Below are positions 1 through 8,336 of a DNA stretch of 8,336 nt, one piece after another (the first letter of the stretch is position 1; every line of letters starts with the position of its first letter). Location of the stretch: positions 61,920 to 70,255 of the forward strand of contig CADEDU010000016.1 in assembly GCA_902826155.1 (NCBI GenBank). Reading direction: 5' to 3'. The notes beneath the pieces are model-generated. The model was not told the DNA's origin and searched no databases. It saw only the letters and a program-made list of their open reading frames with translations. The position numbers were made by a program, and so were the translations under genes. Origin of the DNA: an uncultured beta proteobacterium. GTDB taxonomy: Bacteria > Pseudomonadota > Gammaproteobacteria > Burkholderiales > SG8-39.

Positions 1-216
1 GAAGATCGTCGAGAAAATCGTCGAGAAGCCGATCGACCGGATCATCGAGAAGATCATCGAAAAACCGGTGGAGAAGATCGTCGAGAAAATCGTCGAGAAG
101 CCGATCGACCGGATCATCGAGAAGATCATCGAAAAACCGGTGGAGAAGATCGTCGAGAAAATCGTCGAGAAGCCGATCGACCGGATTATCGAGAAGATCG
201 TCGAGAAGCCGGTGGA
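1..216 (+). repeat. 72-bp in-frame tandem repeat, about three copies in the window
   Basis: Positions 1-72 and 73-144 are identical. The third unit (145-216) is identical for its first 42 nt and then differs from unit 2 at four positions, three silent and one Ile-to-Val. The unit is a multiple of three, so each copy adds 24 residues without shifting the frame. The array touches the left edge and probably continues upstream. Downstream of 216 the same 24-residue period persists in protein but the DNA has diverged, so the upstream side is the younger, recently amplified part. Confidence 0.95.
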
Positions 217-847
217 GCGCATTGTCGATCGAGTGGTCGAGAAGATCGTCGAGAAACCAGTCGAGAAGCTGGTGGATCGCGTGGTCGAGCGACCGGTCGA
301 GCGCATCGTCACCAAAGTCGTGGAGAAGCCGGTCGAGCGGGTCGTGCAGAAGATCGTCGAGAAACCGGTGGAGAAGATCGTCTACCGCGATCGCGAGGTC
401 CCGGTCGAGAAGATCGTCGAGAAGGTGGTCGAGAAGCCGGTCGAACGGATCGTCTACCGTGACCGCGAAGTGCCGATCACCAAAGTAGTCGAGCAGCCCG
501 CGCCGCGACAAGCCGCACCGGCACCGGCGAAGAAGCGCACGGCCGTCAAGAAAGCGCCTGCCAAGAAGCGGGTGGTACGGGAGCGCAAGCCCGACGATCT
601 GAAGCGGATCTTCGGGGTCGGACCGGTCCTCGAGCGCTTCCTGCACAAGCAGGGCATCTTCTGGTTCCGACAGGTCGCGAAGTGGGACAAGAAGGCGATC
701 GAGCGGTTCGAGAAACTGCTGCCCAACTTCAGTGGCCGGATCGAGCGCGAAGGCTGGGTACGCAGCGCGATCGAGGAGCACTACAAGAAGTACAACAAGT
801 GGCTGGGGGCCGGCCAGCCGCGCATCACCAAGCCCGAGACGCGCTGA
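2..847 (+). CDS. Charged-repeat protein with C-terminal helix-hairpin-helix (H3TH-like) domain, 5'-partial
   Basis: The frame is open from the left edge to a TGA at 845-847, so the true start lies upstream; the GTG at 68 is just a Val codon inside the repeat. Three regions are visible. Nt 2 to ~490 encode a low-complexity array built on [13 protein letters not shown] with a 24-residue period and a ~12-residue sub-period; two units carry the variant Y-R-D-R-E-V-P (nt 383-403 and 455-475, again 72 nt apart). Nt ~495-590 encode a Lys/Ala/Pro/Arg-rich basic linker resembling histone-H1-like tails. Nt ~590-810 encode a compact domain beginning [11 protein letters not shown], a typical helix-hairpin-helix signature, and continuing with G-R-I-E-R-E-G-W-V. 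It resembles the small H3TH domain annotated as 'flap endonuclease-1-like 5' DNA nuclease' (COG3743 type). No acidic nuclease catalytic domain is visible, so DNA binding is more likely than cleavage. The missing N-terminus could hold a membrane segment or another domain. The function is unknown. Confidence 0.8.
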   Translation, partial: KIVEKIVEKPIDRIIEKIIEKPVEKIVEKIVEKPIDRIIEKIIEKPVEKIVEKIVEKPIDRIIEKIVEKPVERIVDRVVEKIVEKPVEKLVDRVVERPVERIVTKVVEKPVERVVQKIVEKPVEKIVYRDREVPVEKIVEKVVEKPVERIVYRDREVPITKVVEQPAPRQAAPAPAKKRTAVKKAPAKKRVVRERKPDDLKRIFGVGPVLERFLHKQGIFWFRQVAKWDKKAIERFEKLLPNFSGRIEREGWVRSAIEEHYKKYNKWLGAGQPRITKPETR

Positions 848-861
848 TCAGGCTCCGTCGT

Positions 862-883
862 GGCCCGGCGGGGAAGCCGGGCC
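862..883. terminator. GC-rich hairpin between convergent genes, candidate bidirectional terminator
   Basis: GGCCCGGC (862-869) and GCCGGGCC (876-883) form a perfect 8-bp stem with a 6-nt loop. The hairpin lies in the 43-bp gap between the stop codons of the repeat/H3TH gene (+) and the 3-hydroxyanthranilate dioxygenase gene (-), where a shared terminator is expected. Neither side has a good T-tract, so intrinsic termination may be weak or need Rho; an mRNA 3'-end stabiliser is an alternative. Confidence 0.5.
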
Positions 884-890
884 GCACCGC

Positions 891-3226
<2,336 letters not shown>

Positions 3227-3230
3227 GCTT

Positions 3231-3255
3231 CCTGGCGTTCGCGCTGCGCCGCAGG
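3231..3255 (+). promoter_or_regulatory. Weak intercistronic hairpin between mmsA and the binding-protein gene
   Basis: CCT-GGCG (3231-3237) can pair with CGCC-(gc)-AGG (3247-3255), giving a 7-bp stem with a 2-nt bulge and 9-nt loop. It begins just after the mmsA stop codon. No T-tract follows. It could stabilise or partly attenuate the transcript, but such imperfect stems are common by chance in GC-rich DNA. Confidence 0.2.
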
Positions 3256-3290
3256 GAATCACTGAACAACCACAACGAGGAGAGTCGAGG

Positions 3291-4289
3291 ATGATTGATC
3301 TGGGCAGACGTCTTTTGATACTGATGCTCGCCGCCGTAGTCACCGGCTGTGCGTCGATGAAGCCGCCGCAGGAGGTGAATGTCATCGTCTTTCCCGGCGG
3401 CTTCAACTGGCCGATCTGGGTCGCGCAGGAAAAGGGGCTGTTCAAGCAGAACAATCTGGACGTCAAGGTCACCAACACGCCGAATTCGACGTTTCAGCTT
3501 TCCAATCTGATCCTGGGCAAGTTCGACATCGCGATGACCGCGGTCGACAATCTGGTCGCCTATCGCGAGGGCCAGGGCGAGGCGCCGATGTCCGGGCCGG
3601 ATCTCATTGCATTCATGGGCGGCGACCACGGCTTCCTGCGGTTGGTGACCACACCCGAGGTCAAAACGTTCGCCGATCTCAAAGGCAAGACGTTGTCGGT
3701 CGATGCGCTGACCACCGGCTACGCTTTCGTGCTGCTCGATCTCATGGCACGCAACGGTCTGCAACTCGATCGCGACTACAAGACCGAACGGGCCGGCGGC
3801 GTGCTGCAGCGGTTCAGCGCGCTGATGGAGAAAAAGCACGCCGGGACGATGTTGATTTCGCCGTTCGAAGTGCAAGCCGAATCCAAAGGCTTCACCCGGC
3901 TGGCCAACGCGATGGACGTGCTCGGCAGCTATCAGGGTCTGGTCGGTGGCGCGCGCAAGGGCTGGGCCGATCGCAATCGCGACGCGGTGATCGGGTACAT
4001 CCGCGCCTACAGCGATGCAGTCGACTGGCTGTACGAGCCGCGCAACAAGGACGAAGCAATTGCGATCTTCCTGAAGAATCTGCCGCAGGCCAATGCACAA
4101 GCCGCGAACACCGCGCACACGGTGCTGCTTAATCCGAAGGAAGGTTTCCAGCGCAAGGCGAAGATCGACATGGCCGGCGTGAAGACGGTGCTCGATCTGC
4201 GCTCGAAGTACTCCAAGCCCGCCAAATCACTGACCGACGCCGCGCGTTACTACGACCCGACCTTTTACGACGCCGCGATGCGCCGCTGA
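3291..4289 (+). CDS. ABC-type substrate-binding lipoprotein (NMT1/THI5, SsuA/TauA-like)
   Basis: This 332-residue protein begins with a short basic stretch, a hydrophobic segment (residues 8-17) and the lipobox V-V-T-G-C with Cys20, followed by Ala21, which suggests a lipid-anchored periplasmic protein. The mature part starts with the type-2 periplasmic-binding pattern of the nitrate/sulfonate/thiamine-precursor family: a strand, then G-G-F-N-W-P-I-W-V-A-Q-E-K-G-L-F (36-51), a stretch ending G-K-F-D-I-A-M-T-A-V-D, and later F-A-D-L-K-G-K-T-L-S-V-D for the hinge region. The family captures small organic solutes and delivers them to an ABC permease. No permease or ATPase gene is in the window; they may lie downstream or elsewhere. 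The ATG at 3291 is preceded by GAGGAGAG-type purines. It lies 64 bp after mmsA and 34 bp before the aldehyde dehydrogenase gene, so it is probably co-transcribed. The ligand is unknown; an aromatic or N-heterocyclic acid is an inference from context. Confidence 0.85.
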   Translation: MIDLGRRLLILMLAAVVTGCASMKPPQEVNVIVFPGGFNWPIWVAQEKGLFKQNNLDVKVTNTPNSTFQLSNLILGKFDIAMTAVDNLVAYREGQGEAPMSGPDLIAFMGGDHGFLRLVTTPEVKTFADLKGKTLSVDALTTGYAFVLLDLMARNGLQLDRDYKTERAGGVLQRFSALMEKKHAGTMLISPFEVQAESKGFTRLANAMDVLGSYQGLVGGARKGWADRNRDAVIGYIRAYSDAVDWLYEPRNKDEAIAIFLKNLPQANAQAANTAHTVLLNPKEGFQRKAKIDMAGVKTVLDLRSKYSKPAKSLTDAARYYDPTFYDAAMRR

Positions 4290-4323
4290 GCGAGCAGGGC
4301 GTCGGGCACTCCGGAGAGCATCC

Positions 4324-5820
4324 ATGAACAAGGCCGTCGAACCTTTCACCGCGAACTACACGCGCGACAACCTCAACTTCATCAACGGCGAGTTCGTCGC
4401 GGCACGTTCGGGCAAGACGTTCACGAACCGTTCGCCGATCGATGGTCGCGTGATCGGAAGCGTGGCCGAGGCCGGGAAGGAAGAGGTCGACGCAGCGGTA
4501 AGCGCGGCGCGCGCGGCCATGGATGGGCCATGGGGCTCGATGGACAATGCGCGACGCAGTGAACTGCTCTACGCGGTGGCCGATGAGATCAATCGGCGCT
4601 TCGACGATTTCCTGCAGGCCGAAGTAGCCGATACCGGCAAGCCGGTGTCACTGGCGAGCCATCTCGACATCCCGCGCGGCGCGGCGAACTTCAAGATTTT
4701 CGCGGACGTGGTGAAGAACGTGCCGACGGAAAGTTTCCAGATGGCCACGCCTGACGGTGCCGGCGCACTCAACTACGCCATCCGCGTGCCCAAGGGCGTG
4801 GTCGGCGTGATCTGTCCCTGGAACCTGCCGCTGCTGCTGATGACCTGGAAGGTCGGGCCGGCCATGGCTGCGGGCAATGCAGTCGTCGTCAAGCCATCGG
4901 AAGAAACACCCAGCACCGCAACGCTGCTGGGTGAAGTGATGAACAAGGTGGGTGTCCCGAAAGGTGCCTACAACGTCGTGCACGGATTCGGACCGAATTC
5001 GGCGGGTGAGTTTCTCACCCAGCATCCAGGGGTGAACGCGATCACCTTCACCGGCGAGACGGCCACCGGTGAGGCGATCATGCGCGCCGCGTCCACTGGC
5101 GTGCGGCCGGTGTCCTTCGAGCTTGGCGGCAAGAACGCCGGTGTTGTCTTTTCCGACTGCGATTTCGATGCGGCGGTCGAAGGTATCGGCCGGGCAGTGT
5201 TCGCCAATTGCGGTCAAGTTTGTCTGGGCACGGAACGCGTTTACGTGCAGCGGCCGATCTTCGATAAGTTCGTCGCCGCGCTCAAAGCGAAGGCCGAGTC
5301 GTTCAGGCTTGGCCGGCCTGAAGAGAAGGACACGGGCATGGGGCCGCTGATCAGCCACGAGCATCAGCGCAAGGTGGCCTCGTACTATGAACTGGCGGTG
5401 AAGGAAGGCGCCAAGGTCGTCACCGGTGGCGGTATTCCGAAGATGCCGGGCGATCTGGCCAACGGGTCGTGGATCGCACCGACCATCTGGACCGGCCTGC
5501 CCGAGACTGCTCGAGTCATGAAGGAAGAGATCTTCGGTCCGTGCTGTCACGTGACGCCGTTCGACAGCGAGGACGAAGCGGTCCGCATGGCCAACGACAC
5601 GCGCTATGGCCTGGCCACCACGATCTGGACAACGAACCTCACTCGTGCGCATCGGGTCGCGGCGAAGATCAACGTCGGCATCACCTGGATCAACAGCTGG
5701 TTCCTGCGCGATCTGCGCACGCCCTTCGGCGGCTCGAAGCATTCCGGCATCGGGCGCGAGGGCGGCGTGCATTCGCTCGAGTTCTATACCGAGCTGCGCA
5801 ACGTATGCGTCAAGCTGTAG
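4324..5820 (+). CDS. 2-aminomuconate / 2-hydroxymuconate 6-semialdehyde dehydrogenase family protein
   Basis: This 498-residue NAD+-dependent aldehyde dehydrogenase has the complete hydrolytic catalytic set: Asn167 (C-P-W-N-L-P), Glu266 (F-E-L-G-G-K-N) and Cys300 (G-Q-V-C-L-G-T-E-R). Arg118 and Arg462 (W-F-L-R-D-L-R-T-P-F-G-G) match the substrate carboxylate-binding arginines of Pseudomonas 2-aminomuconate semialdehyde dehydrogenase with a constant two-residue offset, from memory. The family oxidises a ring-cleavage semialdehyde to 2-aminomuconate or 2-hydroxymuconate (oxalocrotonate). The 3-hydroxyanthranilate dioxygenase gene at the same locus favours the 2-aminomuconate reaction (AmnC/NbaE role), but 2-hydroxymuconic or 5-carboxymethyl-2-hydroxymuconic semialdehyde cannot be excluded from motifs alone. 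The ATG at 4324 has CCGGAGAG upstream. It is 34 bp after the binding-protein gene and 25 bp before the hydrolase gene. No damage is visible. Confidence 0.9.
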   Translation: MNKAVEPFTANYTRDNLNFINGEFVAARSGKTFTNRSPIDGRVIGSVAEAGKEEVDAAVSAARAAMDGPWGSMDNARRSELLYAVADEINRRFDDFLQAEVADTGKPVSLASHLDIPRGAANFKIFADVVKNVPTESFQMATPDGAGALNYAIRVPKGVVGVICPWNLPLLLMTWKVGPAMAAGNAVVVKPSEETPSTATLLGEVMNKVGVPKGAYNVVHGFGPNSAGEFLTQHPGVNAITFTGETATGEAIMRAASTGVRPVSFELGGKNAGVVFSDCDFDAAVEGIGRAVFANCGQVCLGTERVYVQRPIFDKFVAALKAKAESFRLGRPEEKDTGMGPLISHEHQRKVASYYELAVKEGAKVVTGGGIPKMPGDLANGSWIAPTIWTGLPETARVMKEEIFGPCCHVTPFDSEDEAVRMANDTRYGLATTIWTTNLTRAHRVAAKINVGITWINSWFLRDLRTPFGGSKHSGIGREGGVHSLEFYTELRNVCVKL

Positions 5821-5845
5821 CGGATCAACTGAAGAGGATTCATCG

Positions 5846-6775
5846 ATGGCTGAGCAGCGCCCGCAAGTGAAGTGGACCGGCGGTACCGAACATTGGACCA
5901 ACAAGGGCGAGGTCAAGCTCTTCATCTGGGAGAAGAAGCGGCTGGCCGGCACGCAGCCGCGCGGGACGATACTGTTCATTCACGGCTCGTCGATGGGCTC
6001 GCAGCCGACGTTCGACTTGAGCGTACCGGGTCGCACCGATGCTTCGGCCATGGACTACTTCCGCGGCCTGGGCTTCGACACCTGGACGATGGACAATGAA
6101 GGGTATGGTCGTTCCGACAAGCTTCGGCCGATCAACAACGACATCTCCAATGGTGCCGACGACATCGCAGCGGTGACCGACTACATCGCCAAGGTCTCGG
6201 GCGCGAAGAGCTACCTCATCTACGGAATCTCCTCGGGTGCGCTCAAGGCGGCCTTGTTCGCGCAGCGGCATCCCGAGCGGGTCGCGCGACTGGCGCTCGA
6301 TGCGTTCGTGTGGACCGGGGAGGGCAGCCCGACGCTCGAGCAGCGGCGCAAGCGTTTGCCCGAATACATGAAGATCAACCGCCGACCGATCGACCGCGCG
6401 TTCGTGCGCAGCATTTTCGAGCGAGACCATCCGGGAACTGCCGACGAAGCGACGATCAATGCGTTCGCCGATGCGATCCTGACCCTGGACGACTCGGTGC
6501 CCACCGGCACGTACGTCGACATGTGCTCGAAGTTGCCGTTGGTCGACCCGGCGAAGATCCCCGTGCCCACGATCGTCATGCGGGGGCAGTACGATGGCAT
6601 CGCTGGCGTCGATGATCTGATCGAATTCTTCAAGCGCCTGCCCAATCCCGACAAGCAGTTCGCGGTGATGGCCGGCATTGCGCACGCGAGCTTTCAGCAG
6701 AAGAACTATCGGACCGCTTATCACACGCTGCTCAGCTTCTTCACCATGCCCGCGCCGGTGTACGCCGAGCACTAG
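5846..6775 (+). CDS. Alpha/beta hydrolase, substrate unknown
   Basis: This 309-residue cytosolic protein has no signal peptide. It carries the alpha/beta-hydrolase order: oxyanion-hole H-G-S-S (46-49), D-N-E-G-Y-G-R-S-D (83-91), nucleophile elbow G-I-S-S-G with Ser129, Asp250 in R-G-Q-Y-D-G, and His280 in G-I-A-H-A-S. The Ser-Asp-His triad is therefore complete. A probable cap region (about 165-225) rich in Arg, Glu and Asp lies between strands 6 and 7. The nucleophile elbow differs from the G-N-S-M-G-G pattern of classical meta-cleavage-product hydrolases, so an ester, lactone or amide substrate is as plausible as C-C bond cleavage. The ATG at 5846 follows GAAGAGG and is the first start after the dehydrogenase stop, 25 bp away. 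A longer frame overlapping the dehydrogenase gene from 5606 was rejected. Operon position suggests a role in the same pathway. Confidence 0.88.
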   Translation: MAEQRPQVKWTGGTEHWTNKGEVKLFIWEKKRLAGTQPRGTILFIHGSSMGSQPTFDLSVPGRTDASAMDYFRGLGFDTWTMDNEGYGRSDKLRPINNDISNGADDIAAVTDYIAKVSGAKSYLIYGISSGALKAALFAQRHPERVARLALDAFVWTGEGSPTLEQRRKRLPEYMKINRRPIDRAFVRSIFERDHPGTADEATINAFADAILTLDDSVPTGTYVDMCSKLPLVDPAKIPVPTIVMRGQYDGIAGVDDLIEFFKRLPNPDKQFAVMAGIAHASFQQKNYRTAYHTLLSFFTMPAPVYAEH

Positions 6776-6830
6776 AAGCGGTCTGCGTGATCGCACTCAT
6801 CGACACCTGAGCGGACCAACCGGAGCAATC

Positions 6831-7766
6831 ATGAGCTACAAGCTGTTGACGTACCGTGTGAGCGCGAAGGAAGCCCGCGCGGGCATGCTGGTCGACGACG
6901 TCGTGTACGACGCCGCCCGCGCGACTGCGACAGCGCGTTACGCCACGGTGCAGGCGATCCTCGAAGACTGGCGCGCGGCCGAACGCGAGCTGCGCGATGC
7001 CGCCAAACGCATCGGCGCAGGGTCGTCGCGATTGAAGGGCACGCCGGCTGCGCGCGTGCGTCTGCTCGCGCCCGTGCCCAATCCGGGGTCGGTCTTCTGC
7101 GCCGGCGCCAACTACACTGATCACGTCGCCGAGATGGCACGGGTCATGGGCAAGGAGCCTGAGCCGAATCCGAAATCGCTCGGGCTCAAGCCCTGGCACT
7201 TCATCAAGACCTCGCGCAGTTCGGTGGTCGGACCCGGCGTCGACGTCAAGATCCCCGCGTACGCGAAGATGATGGATTGGGAGATCGAGCTGGTTGCGGT
7301 GATCGGCCGGACCGCGAAGGACGTACCGGTCGACAAGGCGCTCAGTTATGTTGCCGGCTACACGATCGCCGATGATCTCTCCGCGCGCGACGCGATGCGC
7401 CGTCCGGGCATGGCTGAAACCTCGCCGTTCCACTACGACTGGATCGGCCAGAAGTGTTTCGACGGCGCCTGTCCGCTCGGCCCGTGGATCACGCCGGCGC
7501 GCGACATCAAGAACCCGCACAATCTCGCGCTCAAACTGTGGGTGAACGACGATCTGATGCAGGACTCCAACACTGCGCAGATGATCTTCGACACTGCGGA
7601 GCAGATCGCGCAACTGTCGGCGCGCGTCACGCTTCATCCGGGCGATCTGGTGCTGACCGGCACGCCCGCTGGCGTAGGTATGGGCCGACGCGTGTTCCTG
7701 AAGAAAGGCGACGTCGTGCGGCTGTGGATCGATCAGATCGGCGAGTTCCGGCACGCCATGGCATGA
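6831..7766 (+). CDS. Fumarylacetoacetate hydrolase (FAH) family protein
   Basis: This 311-residue protein has an N-terminal region of about 80 residues followed by the FAH fold. Visible landmarks are G-A-N-Y-T-D-H (92-98), metal ligands Glu151 and Glu153 in D-W-E-I-E-L, Asp182 in Y-T-I-A-D-D-L-S-A-R-D, and the family signature P-G-D-L-V-L-T-G-T-P-A-G-V-G starting at residue 270. FAH-family enzymes use Mg2+ or Mn2+ to hydrolyse, decarboxylate, hydrate or isomerise oxo-enol acids formed after aromatic ring cleavage. In this locus a hydrolase or decarboxylase acting on a 2-oxo acid downstream of the muconate-type dehydrogenase is likely, but the sequence does not settle which reaction. The ATG at 6831 has ACCGGAG upstream and lies 55 bp after the hydrolase stop. 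The longer frame from 6678 overlaps the hydrolase gene and is not needed. Confidence 0.9.
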   Translation: MSYKLLTYRVSAKEARAGMLVDDVVYDAARATATARYATVQAILEDWRAAERELRDAAKRIGAGSSRLKGTPAARVRLLAPVPNPGSVFCAGANYTDHVAEMARVMGKEPEPNPKSLGLKPWHFIKTSRSSVVGPGVDVKIPAYAKMMDWEIELVAVIGRTAKDVPVDKALSYVAGYTIADDLSARDAMRRPGMAETSPFHYDWIGQKCFDGACPLGPWITPARDIKNPHNLALKLWVNDDLMQDSNTAQMIFDTAEQIAQLSARVTLHPGDLVLTGTPAGVGMGRRVFLKKGDVVRLWIDQIGEFRHAMA

Positions 7767-7843
7767 CATGAGCTTTCGTCGTATGGCGTGAGCTTCGACA
7801 GTGCAACTCAACCCCAATCCATTTACTCATTGAAAGCGAATCG

Positions 7844-8336
7844 ATGAAGGTACTCGGCATCAGTGGCAGTCTGCGCGCAGGATCATTCAACACCATGGCG
7901 CTCAAGGCGGCGGGCGCGGTCATGCCGGCAGGCATGACGCTCGAGATCTGCGACATCCGCGATGTGCCGTTGTTCGACGGCGACGTCTTCGCCAAGGGCT
8001 ATCCGCCTGCGGTCAATCGCGTGCGCGAAGCCATTCGTGCTGCCGATGCGGTGCTGTTCGCCTCACCCGAGTACAACTTCTCGATTTCGGGTGTGCTCAA
8101 GAACGTGATCGACTGGTGCTCCCGCGGCACCGATCAGCCGTTCAACGGCAAACCGATGGCGGTTCTCTCGGCGACGCAGGGGCCGCTCGGTGGCGCGCGC
8201 TCGCAATACGATCTGCGCAAGATGATGGTCGGCCTGGAGGGATTGTTCTTCAACAAGCCCGAGGTGTTCATCGGCATGGCGCAGAACAAGTTCGATGCGT
8301 CGGGCAAGATCACCGATGAGGCGACGGTCAAGATCA
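7844..8336 (+). CDS. NAD(P)H-dependent FMN reductase family protein, 3'-partial
   Basis: The frame starts at ATG 7844 and remains open for 164 codons to the right edge, so the C-terminus is missing. It begins M-K-V-L-G-I-S-G-S-L-R-A-G-S-F-N, the phosphate-binding loop of the flavodoxin-like NADPH-dependent FMN reductases, and has P-E-Y-N-F-S-I-S-G-V-L-K-N-V-I-D-W (from residue 75), the diagnostic flavin-contacting motif. Relatives reduce FMN, quinones, chromate or azo compounds; in catabolic operons such proteins can supply reduced flavin to a monooxygenase or reduce quinoid intermediates. The ribosome-binding site is only a weak GAAAG, and the 77-bp gap from the FAH gene is the longest in the operon, so it may be translated less efficiently or have some independent expression. 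The family is usually about 180-200 residues, so little sequence is missing. Confidence 0.92.
   Translation, partial: MKVLGISGSLRAGSFNTMALKAAGAVMPAGMTLEICDIRDVPLFDGDVFAKGYPPAVNRVREAIRAADAVLFASPEYNFSISGVLKNVIDWCSRGTDQPFNGKPMAVLSATQGPLGGARSQYDLRKMMVGLEGLFFNKPEVFIGMAQNKFDASGKITDEATVKI

Noticed and set aside
1..216. Repeats considered as a CRISPR array
   Set aside because: Units are contiguous with no unique spacers and encode an uninterrupted in-frame protein repeat.
222..488. Ser/Arg-rich alternate-frame ORF within the repeat array
   Set aside because: A repeat unit whose length is a multiple of three keeps other frames open too; the product is a low-complexity shadow of the real frame.
4648..5979. 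443-codon open frame on the - strand
   Set aside because: It lies opposite the semialdehyde dehydrogenase gene, which has full catalytic motifs. The antisense product is His/Arg/Asp-rich with no recognisable domain; GC-rich codon use keeps antisense frames open.
6741..7817. 358-codon open frame on the - strand spanning the whole FAH gene
   Set aside because: It is a mirror of the FAH-family gene, with an Arg/His/Ala-rich composition and no domain pattern. The + strand protein is clearly real.
7767..7843. Two similar ATGAGCTT / GTGAGCTTCG stretches after the FAH stop, considered as a direct repeat or attachment site
   Set aside because: The match is short and imperfect with no mobile-element genes nearby; chance is sufficient.

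Overview
This 8.3 kb window is GC-rich with a strong G/C preference at third codon positions. It looks like a chromosomal catabolic locus of a proteobacterium. A betaproteobacterium (Burkholderiales-like) is my best guess, based on gene content and protein style; I did no database search.

Layout. (1) nt 2-847, + strand: the 3' part of a gene whose 5' end lies outside the window. It encodes a long charged repeat (24-residue period, E-K-I-V-E-K-P-V type), a Lys/Ala/Pro-rich basic linker and a C-terminal helix-hairpin-helix (H3TH-like) domain. The first ~190 nt are near-perfect 72-bp tandem DNA repeats. (2) nt 848-890: a short convergent gap with a GC-rich hairpin, probably a shared terminator. 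(3) nt 891-1403, - strand: a complete 3-hydroxyanthranilate 3,4-dioxygenase with all iron ligands, substrate-binding residues and the rubredoxin-like Cys4 site. (4) nt 1404-1705: a 302-bp divergent intergenic region that should hold the promoters for both directions. (5) nt 1706 to the right edge, + strand: six co-directional genes with gaps of 25-77 bp, a likely operon. In order they are a CoA-acylating methylmalonate-semialdehyde dehydrogenase (mmsA type), a lipoprotein ABC-type substrate-binding protein (NMT1/THI5-like fold), a 2-aminomuconate/2-hydroxymuconate semialdehyde dehydrogenase, an alpha/beta hydrolase, a fumarylacetoacetate-hydrolase (FAH) family enzyme, and an NAD(P)H-dependent FMN reductase cut by the window end.

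How the genes may work together. 3-Hydroxyanthranilate dioxygenase and the muconic-semialdehyde dehydrogenase are two steps of the bacterial 2-aminomuconate (meta-cleavage) route from tryptophan/kynurenine or nitrobenzoate. The FAH-family enzyme and alpha/beta hydrolase fit later C-C or ester/amide cleavage steps. The mmsA-type enzyme could pass a C3/C4 semialdehyde to a CoA ester, and the binding protein suggests dedicated uptake of a substrate. The decarboxylase (ACMSD) and the 2-aminomuconate deaminase expected between the two diagnostic steps are not in the window. The locus is therefore either an incomplete view of the known pathway or a variant aromatic/N-heterocycle pathway. The main unknowns are the true substrate of the six-gene operon and the role of the repeat/H3TH protein.
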